Shown here: positions 1 to 8,162 of the stretch, piece by piece
How the letters are laid out: each line of letters starts with the position of its first letter
Numbering within the stretch: the stretch's first letter is position 1
Source of the DNA: Zestosphaera sp.
GTDB taxonomy: Archaea > Thermoproteota > Thermoprotei_A > Sulfolobales > NBVN01
DNA length: 64,000 nucleotides
Reading direction: 5' to 3'
NCBI GenBank assembly: GCA_038727705.1
Contig: JAVYVJ010000001.1
Location: 607,924-671,923, forward strand
Notes under the pieces: model-generated
Told to the model about the DNA's origin: nothing
The model's database searches: none
What the model saw: only the letters and a program-made list of their open reading frames with translations
Translations under genes and position numbers: made by a program

Positions 1-1839
1 ACACACCCTTGACGCCGCGTATGTTAGCCACTCGCCAGTTTCAACTAGGACTCGCAAGTCACCTGATCCGACACCATACCTGCTTATTATCTCATCCTCC
101 GGCATTTCCTCAATCCATGCGTTAAGCACTCGCCCTACCTTGTAGGCTCTCAACCAGTCATAGTACCCTATTTCCTCGATTCCCCCCGGCGGTTCTGGAA
201 CTAGTCCCATCTTAAGTGATGCACGGGCCTCCTCTGAAAACATTCTATAGTTTGTCACCCTTACCTTACTGAAGTCGGGGGTTAGCGCTATCAGTGTTAG
301 GTAGTACAGAGGCCTAGCAGTAACTAACTTCCCTAGGTCGTTGGTTATGATGACTGCCGTCAGAGGGTCTATATAGAGCCTCGAGACCGTTGCCCCTAGT
401 TTAGTAGCTCTTAATAACCCGCCACTATCTTCAATCATTTTCTCCTCCTTAAGTGTTTTCAATCCATAGCTCACCGCATAGGTAATCGTACTGCTTCCGA
501 GGAGGAACCCTGCAAGCGTCCTCCCAAGTATGCTGATTAAGTCATCAGGTGTTCTGGCATCTCCAGACGCTATCAACGCAAGCATGTTAATCCTAACGGC
601 CCTATCCTGGAGGAGGGTCGACTTAACGGGCTCTGGCTTCCCTAGGACATAATTCCATCCCTCCTCCTCCGAAGTCACGTCAGCAACTATAGCCTCACCA
701 TATGGGTCGTACTGCGGCCTACCCGCTCTGCCGGCCATCTGCTTAAACTCAGCAACCGTAATAGGTTTGATGAATCCTTCAAACCTTCGTGTGTAAACCA
801 AAACCCTCCTGGCCGGGAGGTTTATGCCTGCTGAGAGGGTCGGGGTGGCGATGACTGCCCTGAGAACTCTGTCTCTAAACCCTTTCTCCACTATTCTCCT
901 CGAAGACAGTGAAAGTCCGGCGTGATGATATGCAAGTCCCTTAACAATCACTCTAGAGAGTGACTCAATCTCAGATCTCGGTGCGTCGGAAGACTCTAGC
1001 TCATCGACCAACTCTCTGGCGTCAGGGATGTTCTCCGCATTCAACGTAGCTAACTTTAAAGACATCTCCTCAGCCCTTCTTCGAGCCTGCACAAAAACCA
1101 AGAGTTGATAGTTCTCGTCGACAGCCTTCATATAGCAGTGCTGTGGTAATGTGAACTTTTTATGAACCTCCTCTAAACGCCCGTCCGAGAATACTATGAC
1201 GTTTTTTCTAGATAAATAGAAACCCTCAATTAGTTTAACTGGGCGCCAGTCACTAACAACGAGCTCTGAATCCAGCCACTCGCTTAGTACCTGAGGTTTA
1301 CCCACTGTCGCGGAAAGCCCTACCAACTGTAATTTGCTGAGGAGCGACCTAACCGCAATTAACTCAACAATGAATCCCCTCTCCTCATCACCCACCATAT
1401 GTAGTTCATCGATCACTATGGTCTGCAAGTTATTTAACCATGAAGGCTTCAGCCTGAAGATGGAATCCATTCTCTCATAAGTAGCGACTATCCAGTCATA
1501 ACGTTTTAACTCCTCACCGGGCTCATCGTAATCACCGGTCGTAATGCCAACCTTAACTCCTAACCGTTCCCATAGTCTGAACTCCTCGAACTTCTCCTCA
1601 GCCAAAGCTTTCAATGGGGTCACGTAGACCCCTTTACCGCCATTGATCCAGGAATTAATTAGCGAGAGCTCTCCGACCAAAGTCTTGCCGCTCGCAGTAG
1701 GCGCTACAACCACTAGCGAGGCTCCCTTGAGTAAACCTCTCCTAACGGCCTCTGCCTGAGGGGGTGTAAGCTCTGTTATACCCCTTGCCTTCAAAGCATT
1801 TATTACATCACTCGGAAGCTCCAACGCTTCGACATGCAA
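1..1839 (-). CDS. hel308: Hel308/Ski2-like DNA helicase, N-terminal 613 residues (partial)
   Basis: This is a superfamily 2 helicase that runs off the left edge. I translated it by hand from the reverse strand. In order it shows a Q-like motif (TPPQAEAV, about residues 25-32), Walker A (APTASGKT, 46-53), a DELH box (144-147), the SATVG motif III, and QMAGRAGRP motif VI. The DELH box and QxxGRAGR are typical of Hel308, which acts on stalled replication forks in archaea. The TTG at 1837-1839 is the likely start, because an in-frame TAA lies directly upstream of it and the nearby ATG is in another frame. The C-terminal ratchet and helix-loop-helix domains lie outside the window. A different Ski2-like helicase is the main alternative. 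Confidence 0.88.
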   Translation of the reverse strand, partial: MHVEALELPSDVINALKARGITELTPPQAEAVRRGLLKGASLVVVAPTASGKTLVGELSLINSWINGGKGVYVTPLKALAEEKFEEFRLWERLGVKVGITTGDYDEPGEELKRYDWIVATYERMDSIFRLKPSWLNNLQTIVIDELHMVGDEERGFIVELIAVRSLLSKLQLVGLSATVGKPQVLSEWLDSELVVSDWRPVKLIEGFYLSRKNVIVFSDGRLEEVHKKFTLPQHCYMKAVDENYQLLVFVQARRRAEEMSLKLATLNAENIPDARELVDELESSDAPRSEIESLSRVIVKGLAYHHAGLSLSSRRIVEKGFRDRVLRAVIATPTLSAGINLPARRVLVYTRRFEGFIKPITVAEFKQMAGRAGRPQYDPYGEAIVADVTSEEEGWNYVLGKPEPVKSTLLQDRAVRINMLALIASGDARTPDDLISILGRTLAGFLLGSSTITYAVSYGLKTLKEEKMIEDSGGLLRATKLGATVSRLYIDPLTAVIITNDLGKLVTARPLYYLTLIALTPDFSKVRVTNYRMFSEEARASLKMGLVPEPPGGIEEIGYYDWLRAYKVGRVLNAWIEEMPEDEIISRYGVGSGDLRVLVETGEWLTYAASRVC

Positions 1840-1928
1840 TTAAACCCAACCCGCTCCCAATACTTAAAAATCTTGAGTGCCTAAATAAAAGATGCTGAAT
1901 CACTGATGTAAGTGACCTCCGTCAAGCG

Positions 1929-3272
1929 GTGGACGCGTTGAAAAACTATGCCGTAGTGCTTGGGTATTGGTCCAGCGTAAAATATAGTGTTCACGTGATC
2001 CTTGGGGCGGCTGAGTCTCACGGTCTGGTTGATGAAGTTGATTTCTACTTAGTTGATCTGGAGAATGTGCTTCAGACAGTTAGCGAGTTGAAGGATAGGT
2101 ACTCAAAAGTCTTTTACATGCAGACCCTACTGACTACTGAGTTGCCATCTATTTACAGGAGACTTATTCACGTAAACGAGAAGTTGAAGATGCTGGGAAT
2201 CGCGAGTGTTGGTGGAGGCCCCCACGCGACTGGAGATCCCTTTGGTACGGTGTTATCTCTAGGGTTTAGCTACGCGTTCGTAGGTGAAGTGGAGGAAGTA
2301 TTACCGCAGGTGGTTGAGTTAGGATTTGGGAAATTAGACCCGTCCGCAGTCCCTGGATTATTCTACATTAATTCCGACAGGTTCTTCCTCAACGGAAGAG
2401 GGTTTGTTAAGGACATCAACAAATACCCGCCTTTCTCACCTTCGTTAGGATTGTTCAACCCAATAGAGCTGTCAAGAGGCTGCTTCCATTCATGTAGGTA
2501 TTGTCAAGTCAGTTACATTCATTCAACTAAAGTCAGGCACAGGAGTGTAGACGATGTTTTGAGGTGGTGTGGCTTACTCCTTGACAGGGGGATTAGGGAC
2601 CTTAGATTCATATCCCCCGACGCCCTCTCATATGGATGCAACGCCCCATCTAGAATAAGTGGTGATGTCTTCAACCTAGTTGAGAGGCTAAGTCTCCTGA
2701 AGAAGAGGGGTGGTAGGATATACTTCGGGACTTTTCCCTCGGAGATGAGGCCTGAGCATATTGACGAGGAGGTGGCTAGATTCCTGAAAAGTCATGTGAG
2801 TAATGAAAGGGTCAACATAGGTGCTCAATCAGGCTCAGACGAGTCGCTGGTGAAAATCAATAGAGGCCACACCTCAGAGGACGTAGTAAGGGCTGTTGAT
2901 GATCTCGTCAAGACGGGTTTTTCAGTGGATGTCGACTATATTCTAGGACTGCCTGATGAAACGCCTGAGGATCTCCGTTTAACCTTAGCTCATATGAAGG
3001 AGGTGGTTAAGAAGGGCGGAAGGATTCGTATTCATTATTTCATACCGTTACCAGGCACTCCTTACGCGTTGCGAAACCCCTCTGAGGTTCCTTCATGGGT
3101 TAAGAATGAAGTGTTAAAACTTGTGGGCTCTGGTAGGGCATATGGGAGCTGGTTGAACCAAGAGAGGGTGGCGAGGGAGGTGCTCAGGTTAAGAGATGAG
3201 GGTGTAATTCTCGCAACCTCTTTAAGAGCTCGTGACGCTCTTTCAAGAGCCTCTGAAAGGGCTTTGTCCTGA
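1929..3272 (+). CDS. B12-binding-type radical SAM protein (MJ1487-like)
   Basis: A 447-residue radical SAM enzyme. The N-terminal ~150 residues look like a cobalamin-binding Rossmann region, followed by a radical SAM core with the CxxxCxxC cluster motif (GCFHSCRYC, near residue 188) and later GAQSGSD and DYILGLPDET segments typical of the B12/radical SAM group. The overall pattern resembles the archaeal MJ_1487 family, whose substrate I do not know. It starts with GTG. Its last 89 bases overlap the convergent PHP gene, so one of the two ends may in reality be shorter. It lies divergent from the helicase with an 89-bp spacer. Confidence 0.8.
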   Translation: MDALKNYAVVLGYWSSVKYSVHVILGAAESHGLVDEVDFYLVDLENVLQTVSELKDRYSKVFYMQTLLTTELPSIYRRLIHVNEKLKMLGIASVGGGPHATGDPFGTVLSLGFSYAFVGEVEEVLPQVVELGFGKLDPSAVPGLFYINSDRFFLNGRGFVKDINKYPPFSPSLGLFNPIELSRGCFHSCRYCQVSYIHSTKVRHRSVDDVLRWCGLLLDRGIRDLRFISPDALSYGCNAPSRISGDVFNLVERLSLLKKRGGRIYFGTFPSEMRPEHIDEEVARFLKSHVSNERVNIGAQSGSDESLVKINRGHTSEDVVRAVDDLVKTGFSVDVDYILGLPDETPEDLRLTLAHMKEVVKKGGRIRIHYFIPLPGTPYALRNPSEVPSWVKNEVLKLVGSGRAYGSWLNQERVAREVLRLRDEGVILATSLRARDALSRASERALS

Positions 3273-3903
3273 AGCTCCACCTCAGCTTAAAGATCCATGC
3301 GGGGATTGAGTAGCTGGGCATCGGCTTAATCAAACCCCTACGTATAGCCTCTAACACTTCCTCGGGATTCGGATCGTTAGTTTCAATGATGTTCTTCGAA
3401 ACTCCCACACCCTCTAGGGTGTGTGCGTCCGAGTTTGAGAGAAGAGGTCTCCCCATGTTCTTGAGGTAGAGGAATGACATCAGATTACTCATCGGATCCG
3501 ACGAAGAGTTGAATAATTCAAAACCATCCCACAGAAAGTCGTATTTTATTCTAAGTCCGATGCCTAGTCTTAGTACGTCAAAAGGGTGCGCTGGTATCAA
3601 CAGACAGGAGTTTCTCTGGGCTTCATCACGAAGCTCTATGGGATCCCTAACTATCTTGATAGGCTCTCGACACAGAATCAATACATCACCCCAATATGTC
3701 CTGATCTCGGCCCCACAGACCACTACAACCTTCCTTAAATCCTTGGCAGTCCTGGACGCTAGGATAGAACCTAGGAACGAGTTGTGGTCCGTCACAGATA
3801 TTACATTAAGACCTTTCCTTAGAGAATACCTAACTATACTGGTCGGAGAGGGCTCACCGTCGCTTACGTATGAGTGAATGTGAAAATCGGCATGAAGGCC
3901 CAT
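3184..3903 (-). CDS. PHP-domain metal-dependent phosphoesterase
   Basis: A 239-residue PHP (polymerase and histidinol phosphatase) domain protein. It opens with the metal-binding HxH motif (DFHIHSYVSDG), then VTDHNS, a glutamate in CGAEI, PAHPFD, and SNSDAH near the end. These are the motifs that bind the metal cluster in PHP phosphoesterases of the TrpH/YciV type. Natural substrates could be nucleoside 3',5'-bisphosphates or phosphorylated small molecules; the sequence does not decide. It sits 3 bp downstream of the acyl-CoA synthetase subunit on the same strand, so the two may be co-transcribed. Confidence 0.82.
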   Translation of the reverse strand: MGLHADFHIHSYVSDGEPSPTSIVRYSLRKGLNVISVTDHNSFLGSILASRTAKDLRKVVVVCGAEIRTYWGDVLILCREPIKIVRDPIELRDEAQRNSCLLIPAHPFDVLRLGIGLRIKYDFLWDGFELFNSSSDPMSNLMSFLYLKNMGRPLLSNSDAHTLEGVGVSKNIIETNDPNPEEVLEAIRRGLIKPMPSYSIPAWIFKLRWSFRTKPFQRLLKERHELLKRLRELHPHLLT

Positions 3904-3906
3904 TAC

Positions 3907-5337
3907 CTAACTACCTTCACCCTCGGCGTGGATGCTCTTCAAGCGTTGATGACCCTTGTACCACGACACTAAAAAGTGGTATGCCCTAGCAGCTTCTTCA
4001 GGAGTCTTAAAAGTGGGTATTCCTGCCTTCAGCTCCATCATCTTTAAATTATCAGCAGTGTAAGCCCCACCCGGGGCTACGAATATCATGGGCTTACCGT
4101 ACTCCACTAGCAGCCTCTTCATACTCATGATAAAGTCCGCAGGTCTGAAGGCGGGCGATTGCATAATGCCTATCACAATCACTAGGTCAGTGTTCTCATC
4201 CCTCAACACAGCCTCAACAGCCGCCTCATACCTTTCAGGCGGCGCATCACCCAGTATATCCACAGGGTTCCCCACCGAGGCTGCAGGCGGTAGCCTACTT
4301 CTCAAATACTCCTTAGTTTCCTTGGAGAGTTCACTGAGGGTCAGCCCTAGAAGCTCAACAGCATCTGTAGTCAGAACGCCCGCCCCTCCACCGTTCGTGA
4401 CTACAGTCACCCTGTCACCACGCGGCATAGGCAACCAGCTGAGCGTCTTAGCAGCTAGTATAAAGTCGTTTAGCTCGTTGACCACCAGGGCTCCGCTCTG
4501 CTTTAACGCGGATTCGTAGACCTGATAAGAGCCGGCTAAAGACCCTGTGTGCGATGCCACTGCCTTCATGCCCCTCTCAGATTTACCTGCCTTCAACACT
4601 ATGACGGGTTTCCCTGCCATCGTAGCCTTCCTTATAGCCTTAACCAGACTCCTCCCATCCTCAACGCCCTCAAGATACATCATTATCACTTTGGTGTAGG
4701 GATCCTCAATCAAGTGCTCCAGTAGTTCCCATTCCTTCACGTCAGCGGCGTTTCCATAACTAACGAACTTACTCATCCCTATATTAGACTCAGCAAGCCA
4801 GTCAAGTATTGACGCACCAAGAGCTCCAGACTGGGAAAGAAAAGCGACATTGCCTGGCGGCGGCATCTTCTGTCTGTCCGGCGGATTAAATATGGTGTTG
4901 AGGTGTGAGTAGGCGTCATAAATACCTAAACAATTAGGACCTATTACCCTCATTCCATGTCTCCTTGCAGTCTCCACTAGATCTCTCTCCAACTTCTCAC
5001 CCTCAGAACCCGTCTCTTTAAACCCGGCGCTTATGACTACCGCTGACTTAGCCCCCCTTTCCCCACATTCGTTGAGCACTTGAGGAACTACCTTCGCAGG
5101 AACGGCGACCACCACTAAATCAGGGGTCTCTGGCAATTCTCTGCAAGACTTGTAGGCCTTCAGACCGAAGATCTCATCGTATTTAACGTTCACAGGAAGT
5201 ATTAAGCCTTTGAACTTCTCGATTAAGTTTGTTATTATAGCCCTCCCAATAGTGCCCTCCACAGGGGAAGCCCCCACCACCGCAACACTCCTAGGTTTAA
5301 AGAAGAAATCGAACTCCTTCTTACTGTTTACCATCAT
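3907..5337 (-). CDS. acdA: ADP-forming acyl-CoA synthetase, alpha subunit
   Basis: A 476-residue CoA-binding/ligase subunit of the NDP-forming acyl-CoA synthetase family. The N-terminal Rossmann CoA-binding domain has AVVGASPVEGTIG, followed by GPNCLGIYD and the ASHTGS motif. The histidine near residue 260 is expected to be the phosphohistidine. In archaea this enzyme converts acyl-CoA, ADP and phosphate to acid, CoA and ATP, the main substrate-level phosphorylation step of peptide fermentation. The ATP-grasp beta subunit is not in this window, and the length matches the alpha subunit rather than the fused form. On the minus strand a TATA-like element (TTTTTATATC) lies about 35-45 bp before the start. 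Confidence 0.88.
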   Translation of the reverse strand: MMVNSKKEFDFFFKPRSVAVVGASPVEGTIGRAIITNLIEKFKGLILPVNVKYDEIFGLKAYKSCRELPETPDLVVVAVPAKVVPQVLNECGERGAKSAVVISAGFKETGSEGEKLERDLVETARRHGMRVIGPNCLGIYDAYSHLNTIFNPPDRQKMPPPGNVAFLSQSGALGASILDWLAESNIGMSKFVSYGNAADVKEWELLEHLIEDPYTKVIMMYLEGVEDGRSLVKAIRKATMAGKPVIVLKAGKSERGMKAVASHTGSLAGSYQVYESALKQSGALVVNELNDFILAAKTLSWLPMPRGDRVTVVTNGGGAGVLTTDAVELLGLTLSELSKETKEYLRSRLPPAASVGNPVDILGDAPPERYEAAVEAVLRDENTDLVIVIGIMQSPAFRPADFIMSMKRLLVEYGKPMIFVAPGGAYTADNLKMMELKAGIPTFKTPEEAARAYHFLVSWYKGHQRLKSIHAEGEGS

Positions 5338-5413
5338 CCATCACCACACACATAGAGCTACTAATAAAAGATATAAAAACATTTTGACCTAGATTAAGAT
5401 TCTCTACACAGTG

Positions 5414-6085
5414 CTAGCCCAATAACTCTGCCAGCGTTCTAGCTAAGATAGTCCTAGACGCTATAACTGGTTTCTTGACAATGTCTCGAACCAAATTCTT
5501 ATGCTCTACAGTATAGCCTATGCAATCCATGACTACCAACGTCACGCCCTCTAAGCGCAGTCTTTCAGCCACTTTAACGAAATCTTCCTGCGTGGACTTG
5601 TAGGGTGATGCGGGATGGACTATTACATCATCAAAGAATTCACGCCACTTACTCTCCGCGTAGCCTACTTGACTCTGGTCTGGTATTAGCACGCCCACCT
5701 TACCTCGAAGCCCCAGGCTTGAAGCCAAGCCTTTCAAAACTTTCTCAGGGTAGATTACCGGTACTTTCGAAGTGAACTCAGGAAACTCTCCTGTGCACAG
5801 AATAGCTATCAGATCAACTCTCACTGAGTTTAGATAATCCACTTTCTTTTGCATCAGAGGTATGATTTTACTTTTTGAGATCTTGACCTCAGTCCCTGTA
5901 CGTAATCTGCTCACGTATACTACATCCTCAGGCGCTGGAGATAATCTATCCTTAATGTATTCTTCATCGTAGTCATCGAGAGCTCCCGCTTCAATGATCT
6001 CGATATACTCGGGCATCAGTTTACTTAGATCCTTGAGAACATCTACTCTAGGTGATTGACCTATTGTCAGAAGACCAACTCGCAT
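5414..6085 (-). CDS. AroM-like family protein
   Basis: A 223-residue protein matching the AroM family by its start (MRVGLLTIGQSPR), the EAGALDD segment, SRLRTGTEV, AILCTGEFPE and VMDCIGYT. AroM family members have no firmly established reaction; they resemble Asp/Glu racemase-fold proteins and often lie near amino-acid catabolism genes. Here it is in the same strand group as an M29-like aminopeptidase and a hydantoin-racemase-like gene, next to a peptide importer. A GGGGGTG ribosome-binding site precedes the ATG. Confidence 0.78.
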   Translation of the reverse strand: MRVGLLTIGQSPRVDVLKDLSKLMPEYIEIIEAGALDDYDEEYIKDRLSPAPEDVVYVSRLRTGTEVKISKSKIIPLMQKKVDYLNSVRVDLIAILCTGEFPEFTSKVPVIYPEKVLKGLASSLGLRGKVGVLIPDQSQVGYAESKWREFFDDVIVHPASPYKSTQEDFVKVAERLRLEGVTLVVMDCIGYTVEHKNLVRDIVKKPVIASRTILARTLAELLG

Positions 6086-6170
6086 TAAACACCCCCATAT
6101 TATATGGCTTACAATTAAAAACTCTTCGCCTCATTGAATAGTGCTTCAGTAATTCATTTAAGTCAGCGAG

Positions 6171-7229
6171 TTACTGCTTATTAAGCTTCTTAGCTAGTTC
6201 AGCAAGCCTAGGCTCTACATACCTCCCCTTATCCAGTATCTGCACGTTATCCAACCACACTGAGGAGTTTAGGCATATTCCATCTGTATGTGATGGGGCC
6301 TCAATGGGGGTGGATCCCGTAAGCCTACGGCTTACGTAGCCTATCCCCCACTCGGTAGCACCCCAAACCCGCTCATCCTCAAGGATATTCCCCGTTAATT
6401 TAGCGCCAGGGTTAATGCCGAAACTCAGGTGCGCTAGCCTAAGCATTTGAGGGTGGTTGAACCCCCTAAGCCACTTATCGAACGCTATCGCGTCCTCACC
6501 ACCCTCAACCCTCACTATCTCGCCGTTCTTGATGTGCAGTTTGATAGGCTCTTTAATCAGTCCTAACGGTGGGTAGACAGATCCATCGAAAACTATCACA
6601 CCATTAATGCTATCAAATATTGGTGCAACGCTTATCTGACCCGGCAACATATGTGAACCCGGCGTGAACGCCTCGCCCTTATTATTTAGCACTGAACCGG
6701 TGAGGCTTCTCTCAAACTCGACGTTGGTTCCGGTTGGGGTTGTAATTCTAATGTATCTAGTCTTTCTTAGCATGTCAGCCAGTATATCCTGGAAGTGCCT
6801 GAGCACCTGCAGATCAACGCGTTCGATAACTCTGACCATCATGTCGACATCCATGCCGACTAGACATAAATGCCTTAACCTCCTATTCTGTGACATGGCG
6901 TTCTCGTAGGTTGTTGAGTACAGAAGCCACTTATAGTTAAACTCAACCCACACGTCGGCATTGGCCAGCAGGGCTGAAAGCGCTTCCACCGGTATAACAG
7001 GGTCCGTGAGCTTCCCAACGCCGAAAGGCGAGGCTCTCATCCAGACTGTCAAGGGTTTGGCCCCAATATGGTATGCCGCACCAGCAGTCACGTTGATTAC
7101 TCTCTCGTCAGACTCGGTGTCAGCGGTAATTACTATGGTTTCATCCGGCTTCAACCCTAGCAATTCGCTCACGAGCTTGTAAGCTGCACGATAAAGTTCC
7201 CACTCCATGTATTGAGGCACCAAGACCAC
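6171..7229 (-). CDS. M29-like aminopeptidase / leucyl aminopeptidase-like metalloenzyme
   Basis: A 352-residue protein of the AmpS/M29 superfamily. The N-terminal half has LKPDETIVITADTE and AAYHIGAKP. The C-terminal half has the conserved block NPGAKLTGNILEDERVWGATEWGIG and SHTDG, which supplies glutamate, histidine and aspartate metal ligands in M29 enzymes. It may instead be a dioxygenase-like member of the same fold (NicX group). The listed start is a GTG; an ATG eight codons in (7208) with a GGTG ahead is an equal candidate. A palindrome and a TATA element lie upstream (7251-7285). Confidence 0.75.
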   Translation of the reverse strand: MVLVPQYMEWELYRAAYKLVSELLGLKPDETIVITADTESDERVINVTAGAAYHIGAKPLTVWMRASPFGVGKLTDPVIPVEALSALLANADVWVEFNYKWLLYSTTYENAMSQNRRLRHLCLVGMDVDMMVRVIERVDLQVLRHFQDILADMLRKTRYIRITTPTGTNVEFERSLTGSVLNNKGEAFTPGSHMLPGQISVAPIFDSINGVIVFDGSVYPPLGLIKEPIKLHIKNGEIVRVEGGEDAIAFDKWLRGFNHPQMLRLAHLSFGINPGAKLTGNILEDERVWGATEWGIGYVSRRLTGSTPIEAPSHTDGICLNSSVWLDNVQILDKGRYVEPRLAELAKKLNKQ

Positions 7230-7250
7230 CGATAAAAATTCTATGGTTCC

Positions 7251-7285
7251 TTATTTAAATTCATTGTAAGGGTGCACATGCACCC
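7251..7285 (-). promoter_or_regulatory. TATA element plus 7-bp-arm palindrome upstream of the M29-like gene
   Basis: GGGTGCA (7270-7276) and TGCACCC (7279-7285) form a perfect inverted repeat around CA. About 10 bp downstream on the minus strand is a TTTAAATAAG TATA-like element (7252-7261), which would place transcription start near 7230, at the start codon. The palindrome position fits an operator; on the minus strand it also lies between the racemase stop and this promoter, so a terminator role for the upstream gene is possible. Confidence 0.5.
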
Positions 7286-7357
7286 CTTTTACGATTGCGA
7301 AGGGTTTATCCATCACGAACCATCCCAGCAGTCATCACGAATATGAATATACATGCT

Positions 7358-8038
7358 TTAGGTAGTACCGCAACCGCCTCCATAAAGTCTAACTAGAGCT
7401 TCAGCCAAGATTATGGATGCTTTGAGAGGATCTACGACCGGGATTCCCACTACTTCCTCAAGTTCTTCCGCAAAACCAGCCATGGCCGTGCAACCCACGA
7501 CCACCACCCTGCTGCCATTCTCCTTAGCTCTCATAGACTCTTCTGCAAGTAGCTTTAAAGCCGTGTTTTTATCCCTGTCAGCGTCGAGAACTCCGTATGG
7601 AATGCCTCTAACATCAACCACGTCCCTGAGACCAAGCTTCTCAACGTGTTCCTCCATCATCTCAAGCGTCTCTCTAATAGCCCCAACGGTTATCACAGTT
7701 ATTGGTTCCCCTAGAAACCTAGCTAGATATAGGGACGCCTCCCCCGAGCCTATTACCACCTTATCCTTAATCATCTTCCTGAGCTCCCCAACCGCGGGGT
7801 CTAAGAAACAACTAATCACGACCGCATCATAATTCACTGCACCTACCCTCTCAACAGTCTCGATTATTAACGGTACTGCTTCATCGTGATCCCGTCGCGT
7901 CTCAAGCGAAAGAGGCCCCCGCGTAAGTGAAACAACCTCAATCACTGTGCCCGGAGATGCATACCTCTCGCAGACAGCCTTACGGCTTCTGTTCCTAACA
8001 TCCGTCCCAACCGGGACGACTACAAGAATCTTTATCAA
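7358..8038 (-). CDS. Asp/Glu/hydantoin racemase family protein
   Basis: A racemase-fold protein with the two catalytic cysteine regions expected of the family: VISCFLDPA (first cysteine) and VVGCTAMAGF (second cysteine). It also has LGEPITVITVG and IPVVDPLKA, as in hydantoin racemases (HyuE-like). I place the start at TTG 8038 (226 residues) because a minus-strand TATA element (AAGTTTATAT, 8071-8080) predicts transcription start near 8048 and GGGGG lies seven bases before this codon. The ATG at 8116 would lie upstream of that promoter. It would interconvert stereoisomers of amino acids or hydantoins; the exact substrate is unknown. Confidence 0.78.
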   Translation of the reverse strand: MIKILVVVPVGTDVRNRSRKAVCERYASPGTVIEVVSLTRGPLSLETRRDHDEAVPLIIETVERVGAVNYDAVVISCFLDPAVGELRKMIKDKVVIGSGEASLYLARFLGEPITVITVGAIRETLEMMEEHVEKLGLRDVVDVRGIPYGVLDADRDKNTALKLLAEESMRAKENGSRVVVVGCTAMAGFAEELEEVVGIPVVDPLKASIILAEALVRLYGGGCGTT

Positions 8039-8070
8039 AATCAAACCCCCAACATAACTTGGGAGATGCA

Positions 8071-8133
8071 ATATAAACTTATTTCTGTTAGCCCTGCATT
8101 CTGAGAGGCTAACCATTCTAAAACTTTAAAAAC
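8071..8133. promoter_or_regulatory. Divergent promoter region between racemase and peptide importer
   Basis: On the minus strand AAGTTTATAT (8071-8080) serves the racemase gene. On the plus strand CTTTAAAAAC (8124-8133) is a TATA-like element about 30-40 bp before the importer ATG at 8163, predicting a very short leader. The two promoters lie back to back. Confidence 0.45.
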
Positions 8134-8162
8134 TCTATAATACTATAGTAGTGTGATGTATA

